10,641 bases of DNA from Nostocaceae cyanobacterium CSSed10_463m (GTDB taxonomy: Bacteria > Cyanobacteriota > Cyanobacteriia > Cyanobacteriales > Nostocaceae). The position numbers and the translations under genes are program-made. Within the stretch, counting starts at the first letter, position 1; every line of letters begins with the position of its first letter. The stretch is from NCBI GenBank assembly GCA_003556955.1, contig PWQB01000661.1, forward strand, positions 1 through 10,641, read 5' to 3'. The notes under the pieces are model-generated. The model made no database searches. It saw only the letters and a list, made by a program, of their open reading frames with translations, and had not been told where the DNA came from. This document shows positions 8,244 to 10,641 of the stretch, in pieces.

Positions 8244-8282
8244 CAGCAAAATTAAACCCCCAGGCGTTTTTTCCTGGAGGTT
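8244..8282 (-). terminator. Intrinsic terminator of tRNA-Leu
   Basis: On the minus strand AACCTCCAGG (8282-8273) and CCTGGGGGTT (8264-8255) form a 10-bp stem with one G-T wobble around an 8-base A-rich loop. The T-rich tail TTTAATTTT follows. It begins 17 bases after the tRNA 3' end, the expected place for ending tRNA or alr-tRNA transcription. Confidence 0.75.
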
Positions 8283-8299
8283 AATCATAATTTCAGAAG

Positions 8300-8381
8300 T
8301 GCGGATGAAAGGACTTGAACCTTCACTCCTTTCGGAACTAGAACCTAAATCTAGCGCGTCTGCCAATTTCGCCACATCCGC
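8300..8381 (-). tRNA. tRNA-Leu (anticodon UAG)
   Basis: The 82-base minus-strand gene folds as a class II tRNA. The acceptor arm GCGGATG pairs with CATCCGC, with discriminator A at 8300. The D-arm region is GCGAAATTGGCAGACGC. The anticodon stem CTAGA/TCTAG encloses loop TTTAGGT with anticodon TAG at 8347-8345. A long variable arm (TTCCGAAAGGAG) and T-arm AAGGTTCAAGTCCTT follow. The variable arm, discriminator A and anticodon identify leucine; it reads CUA and, by wobble, other CUN codons. The 3' CCA is not encoded (CT follows the discriminator), so it must be added by tRNA nucleotidyltransferase. It lies 79 bases downstream of alr on the same strand. Confidence 0.96.
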
Positions 8382-8392
8382 ATCAGTTTTTA

Positions 8393-8421
8393 ATAGTAAC
8401 ACAGAAAATATTCTATGGGAA
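8393..8421 (-). promoter_or_regulatory. Weak candidate promoter for tRNA-Leu
   Basis: On the minus strand TTCCCA (8421-8416) and TACTAT (8398-8393) are 17 bases apart, with the -10 about 12 bases before the tRNA 5' end. Each hexamer matches consensus at only four of six positions, so the tRNA may instead depend on transcription from alr. Confidence 0.25.
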
Positions 8422-8428
8422 GAGGAAA

Positions 8429-8446
8429 GGGAAAAATAAATTTCCC
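8429..8446 (-). terminator. Hairpin shortly after alr, possible weak terminator
   Basis: GGGAAA and TTTCCC form a 6-bp stem with a 6-base T-rich loop, 14 bases after the alr stop codon. It is followed on the minus strand by TTTCCTCTTCCC rather than a clean T-run. It overlaps the zone where a tRNA promoter would sit, so it could partly separate alr from tRNA transcription. The evidence is structural only. Confidence 0.3.
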
Positions 8447-8460
8447 CATACCCAATTCAC

Positions 8461-9648
8461 TTACATTACTGCCACACGAGGCAAACGATGCTTAAATCCG
8501 CAGAGAATTTCCCAAGAAATCGTATTTAATTTTTCTGCCCAATCGTTGGCTGAAATACTTTGTGTACCTTGTTCGCCCAAGAGAGTGACTATTTCCCCTT
8601 CTTGTAAATCTGGAATAGCACTAACATCGAGCATCAACTGATCCATTGTAATTGTCCCAATCTGTGGCACGCGCTGACCACGAATTAAAACTTGCATTTT
8701 CTGGGAAAGATTACGCGGAACCCCATCAGCGTAACCGATACCAACCACAGCCAGACGTATTTCTTGGGGTGCAATAAATTGTTGACCATAACTCACCCCA
8801 GTACCAGCCGCAATTTTTTTAACGTGAGTTACACGCGCCTTCAATTGCAAAACTGGCTTGAGGTCAATGGTATTTTGTAAATGAGTCGCTGGATACAGTC
8901 CGTAAATAGCTAACCCGGCGCGTACAACGTCGTAATGTAAGGCGCGATTGGTGAGAGTGGCGGCTGAGTTAGCTAAATGTAAGCATGGTGGATTGATACC
9001 GATGCTTTTGACTTGTGCGATCGCCTGCTCAAATCGTCTATGCTGTTCTTGCATGAGGGTGGTATCAATATCATCTGCTGTTGCCAAGTGGGAATAAATG
9101 CTGGCAATATCAAGATGAGGCAAATTCTTCACTAACTGCACAAACTCCACAGCTTCTTGCCAATTAGTTCCCAACCGAGACATTCCCGTGTCTAATTTAA
9201 TGTGTACGGGTAGCGGAGAAGCGTAACTAATGGTTTCTAAAATATTGGAAAAAATCAGTGCTTGTTTGGGACCGCACAGAGTTGGCTGGAGTTTCCAGTG
9301 AGCGATCGCCTGAATTTGCTCTGGGGTGTAGGTTGCACCTAAAATCAAAATGGGTGCTTTTATCCCAGCTTCCCGTAATTGAATCCCCTCTGGAACTGTA
9401 GCGACTCCCAGCCAACTTGCTCCCGATTGTACTGCGGTTTGAGCCACTGTTACGGCTCCATGTCCATAAGCATCCGCTTTTACAACTGCCATTAACTGGG
9501 TATTTGGCGATAACAATCTGACTAATTGCTGGATATTATGCGATAACGCCCCTAAATCAATTTCCACCCAAGCTCGTTGCGAGAACCAAGCATAAGTATC
9601 ACACTCCTGATTATCAGCAAAAGTGGGGGTTTGGTTACGACTTAACAT
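8461..9648 (-). CDS. alr: Alanine racemase
   Basis: This 395-residue cytoplasmic PLP enzyme interconverts L- and D-alanine, supplying D-alanine for peptidoglycan. The N-terminal TIM-barrel carries the PLP lysine K57 in AVVKADAYGHG. Further family landmarks are HIKLDTGMSRLG (149-160), HLANSAA (224-230) and VVRAGLAIYGLYP (241-253). The C-terminal beta domain holds the second catalytic base Y287 (GTGVSYGQQF), GIGYADGVPR (303-312) and M335/D336 (GTITMDQLMLD). All catalytic residues are intact and the length is usual for the family, with a roughly 25-residue N-terminal extension before WVEIDLGAL. The ATG at 9648 is backed by an AGGAG ribosome binding site 9 bases upstream. A near-consensus promoter lies about 190 bases upstream and tRNA-Leu follows on the same strand. 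Confidence 0.97.
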   Translation of the reverse strand: MLSRNQTPTFADNQECDTYAWFSQRAWVEIDLGALSHNIQQLVRLLSPNTQLMAVVKADAYGHGAVTVAQTAVQSGASWLGVATVPEGIQLREAGIKAPILILGATYTPEQIQAIAHWKLQPTLCGPKQALIFSNILETISYASPLPVHIKLDTGMSRLGTNWQEAVEFVQLVKNLPHLDIASIYSHLATADDIDTTLMQEQHRRFEQAIAQVKSIGINPPCLHLANSAATLTNRALHYDVVRAGLAIYGLYPATHLQNTIDLKPVLQLKARVTHVKKIAAGTGVSYGQQFIAPQEIRLAVVGIGYADGVPRNLSQKMQVLIRGQRVPQIGTITMDQLMLDVSAIPDLQEGEIVTLLGEQGTQSISANDWAEKLNTISWEILCGFKHRLPRVAVM

Positions 9649-9657
9649 TGCACTTCA

Positions 9658-9662
9658 CTCCT
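9658..9662 (-). promoter_or_regulatory. Shine-Dalgarno sequence of alr
   Basis: AGGAG on the minus strand lies 9 bases before the ATG at 9648. It supports that start over the later in-frame codons. Confidence 0.75.
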
Positions 9663-9673
9663 ATCACACCACT

Positions 9674-9709
9674 GCAAAGTTTCCAGATTATTTAATTATT
9701 CTGGTTTGC
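9674..9709 (-). promoter_or_regulatory. Imperfect hairpin in the alr leader
   Basis: On the minus strand GCAAA-CCAGA (9709-9700) pairs with TCTGG (9704-9700 against 9687-9683) and, after a 4-base bulge AAAC, with TTTGC (9678-9674). This gives a 5+5 bp stem with a 12-base A/T loop. It ends 11 bases before the alr ribosome binding site, where RNA structure could influence translation. It matches no riboswitch class I recognise. Confidence 0.35.
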
Positions 9710-9724
9710 CACCCTCAAAGCCAT
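9692..9724 (-). other. 10-codon open frame in the alr leader (possible uORF)
   Basis: An ATG at 9724 opens a frame encoding MALRVANQNN and stops with TAA at 9694-9692, inside the loop of the leader hairpin. There is no clear Shine-Dalgarno motif before it, so translation is doubtful. It is reported because of its position relative to the hairpin. Confidence 0.2.
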
Positions 9725-9839
9725 ATCAATTTAATCAGGAAAGTTTACACTTGATCCGGGAGTTCAGACAAGATACTCGACCGTATTTGACAAGCTCACT
9801 GATTGTTTTATTTTATGATAGTTCTTCCTTATCAAGTTT

Positions 9840-9868
9840 ATTATAACAAATTCTAAATCAATAGTCAA
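9840..9868 (-). promoter_or_regulatory. Near-consensus promoter of alr
   Basis: On the minus strand TTGACT (9868-9863) and a perfect TATAAT (9845-9840) are separated by exactly 17 bases. This is the best sigma70/SigA-type promoter in the window. Transcription would begin near 9833, giving a leader of about 185 bases before the alr ATG. Confidence 0.75.
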
Positions 9869-10000
9869 CCCCCAAAACCTTTTTTATTGCGGTTTCAGAA
9901 GGAATGATTTTGAGAATTTTGGCGTTTATATTCCCAGAATATCCTTGTGGCTGATTGTGCTTTAAGAGTTAAGCTGTACAATAAGCAGCAAATGCAGAGG

Positions 10001-10029
10001 TTGAAATATTTACCCTGTGACAAAATTAT
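10001..10029 (+). promoter_or_regulatory. Candidate promoter of the HNH gene
   Basis: TTGAAA (10001-10006) and AATTAT (10024-10029) are 17 bases apart. An alternative -10-like TAAAAT lies at 10078-10083 without a good -35. Either would leave a short to moderate leader before the ATG at 10115; the choice cannot be settled by reading. Confidence 0.3.
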
Positions 10030-10114
10030 TAACAAAGTATAGATTAACCTCATCTCCCCACAAGGGTAGAGCTGTGTTAAAATATGTAAAACTAATAACC
10101 TCGAGCGCTAACCA

Positions 10115-10612
10115 ATGGGGAAGGTTTTAGTCCTAAACGCGTCTTACGAACCGCTCAACATCACCAGTTGGCGGCGGGCTGCGATTCTGCTGATTAAGGG
10201 CAAAGCAGAACGCATTGAACATAACGGTAAATTTCTTTATTCAGATTTTCCGTTACCGACTGTAATTCGGTTGCGCCATTACGTGCGCGTACCATATAAG
10301 GAAATTCCGCTCACTCGCCGAAATATCTTGCACCGTGACAGTCATTCTTGTCAATACTGCGGTTATACCGGTGATGAGTTGACATTAGACCATGTTATAC
10401 CGCGATCGCGCAGAGGGGGTGATACTTGGGAAAACATTGTGACTGCTTGCGTCCGTTGCAACGTCAAAAAAGGGAATCGCACACCCTACGAAGCCCATAT
10501 GCCTTTGCGTCATCCTCCACGCCAACCGTATAGTAGCCTTTATTTTGAGGTGAGCAAACATCTCAAGAGTGGACTGCATAACGAGTGGCAAAAATATGTA
10601 ATTGGTCTTTGA
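10115..10612 (+). CDS. Small HNH endonuclease-family protein
   Basis: This 165-residue soluble protein has an N-terminal region (1-75) typical of the widespread cyanobacterial HNH family (VLVLNASYEPLNI, then WRRA..LL..GKAE). An HNH nuclease fold follows at about 76-125. Zinc-binding pairs are C79/C82 (CQYC) and C112/C115 (CVRC). The catalytic motif includes LDHVIPRSRRGG with D92/H93, N107 (ENIV) and N116-K118. The fold is complete and nuclease activity is plausible; the biological target is unknown. It is a stand-alone gene, not next to a methylase, intein, intron or toxin partner, which argues for a housekeeping-type HNH protein rather than a restriction enzyme or homing endonuclease. The start ATG at 10115 lacks a strong Shine-Dalgarno sequence, but the family N-terminus begins right there. 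The stop TGA is 29 bases from the window end. Confidence 0.92.
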   Translation: MGKVLVLNASYEPLNITSWRRAAILLIKGKAERIEHNGKFLYSDFPLPTVIRLRHYVRVPYKEIPLTRRNILHRDSHSCQYCGYTGDELTLDHVIPRSRRGGDTWENIVTACVRCNVKKGNRTPYEAHMPLRHPPRQPYSSLYFEVSKHLKSGLHNEWQKYVIGL

Positions 10613-10641
10613 CCCTAAAGACATAATTCTAAAAAGCCAAA

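Larger units (their letters stand above)
7471..8299. other. Long intergenic region upstream of the chemotaxis-like cluster
   Basis: These 830 bases between the PatA-like start and the tRNA are AT-rich and have no credible gene. They should carry the cluster promoter and 5' leader (candidate at 7679-7706), one HIP1 octamer, the composite inverted repeat near 8020-8163 and the tRNA terminator at 8255-8282. Another small inverted repeat, CTTGTTGT (7542-7549) and ACAACAAG (7599-7606), lies in the leader, 49 bases apart. The block 7710-7900 shows nothing else I can name. Confidence 0.6.
9649..10114. other. Divergent intergenic region between alr and the HNH gene
   Basis: These 466 bases separate two divergently transcribed genes. 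The left part is the alr promoter and its leader of about 185 bases, with a hairpin and a tiny open frame. The right part (about 9900-10114) should drive the HNH gene. I see no further gene in it. Confidence 0.6.

Noticed and set aside
8052..8402. 116-codon minus-strand open frame
   Set aside because: Its N-terminal part is a translation of tRNA-Leu (DVAKLADALDLGSSSERSEGSSPF is a typical tRNA artefact) and its C-terminal part is a translation of the terminator and inverted repeat.
9227..9415. 62-codon minus-strand open frame inside alr
   Set aside because: It is an out-of-frame shadow of alanine racemase without its own start signal or recognisable domain.
9651..9671. Plus-strand CACTCCTATCACACC, similar to the conserved loop of the cyanobacterial small RNA Yfr1
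   Set aside because: The core is interrupted compared with the Yfr1 motif, no flanking hairpins or terminator fit, and the sequence is simply the complement of the alr ribosome binding site.
10115..10612. HNH gene as a homing endonuclease or restriction enzyme
   Set aside because: No intron, intein, methylase or mobile-element context is visible, and the N-terminal region matches the common stand-alone cyanobacterial HNH family.
10385..10624. 79-codon minus-strand open frame opposite the HNH gene
   Set aside because: It is antisense to the conserved HNH catalytic region and its translation has no family features.

Overview
The window looks like chromosomal DNA of a filamentous, heterocyst-forming cyanobacterium of the Nostoc/Anabaena type. 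Four things point there: ten copies of the HIP1 octamer GCGATCGC, tandem heptamers of the STRR type, a dispersed inverted repeat with TGTAGGGGCGGGTT ends, and the protein families encoded. No mobile-element gene, CRISPR array or phage gene is visible.

Positions 190-7470 hold a complete five-gene chemotaxis-like cluster, all on the minus strand. In transcription order it encodes a PatA-like response regulator (7470-6403), a CheY-like receiver (6334-5957), a CheW-like adaptor (5952-5455), a membrane chemoreceptor (5396-3168) and a hybrid CheA kinase with a C-terminal receiver (3099-190). This content and order match the hmpABCDE locus of Nostoc punctiforme, which controls hormogonium development, motility and polysaccharide, and the pilG-H-I-J-L cluster for type IV pilus motility in Synechocystis. 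The expected flow is receptor to adaptor to kinase, then phosphotransfer to the CheY-like protein, the PatA-like protein and the kinase's own receiver. No CheR or CheB gene is present.

Positions 7471-8299 form an 830-bp non-coding stretch. It holds a candidate promoter for the cluster, one HIP1 site, a composite inverted repeat (about 8020-8163) and a convincing hairpin terminator (8255-8282) for the next gene. A tRNA-Leu(UAG) gene lies at 8300-8381 on the minus strand, and the open frame running through it is not a real gene.

Alanine racemase (alr) lies at 9648-8461 on the minus strand. It has a near-consensus promoter about 190 bp upstream and a long leader holding a hairpin and a 10-codon open frame. 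Divergent from it, at 10115-10612 on the plus strand, is a small HNH endonuclease-family protein common in cyanobacteria.

The systems here belong to known families. I do not see an undescribed multi-gene system. The most interesting residual signals are the composite inverted repeat, the alr leader, the heptamer array directly before the kinase gene and the histidine-less second Hpt-like domain of the kinase.
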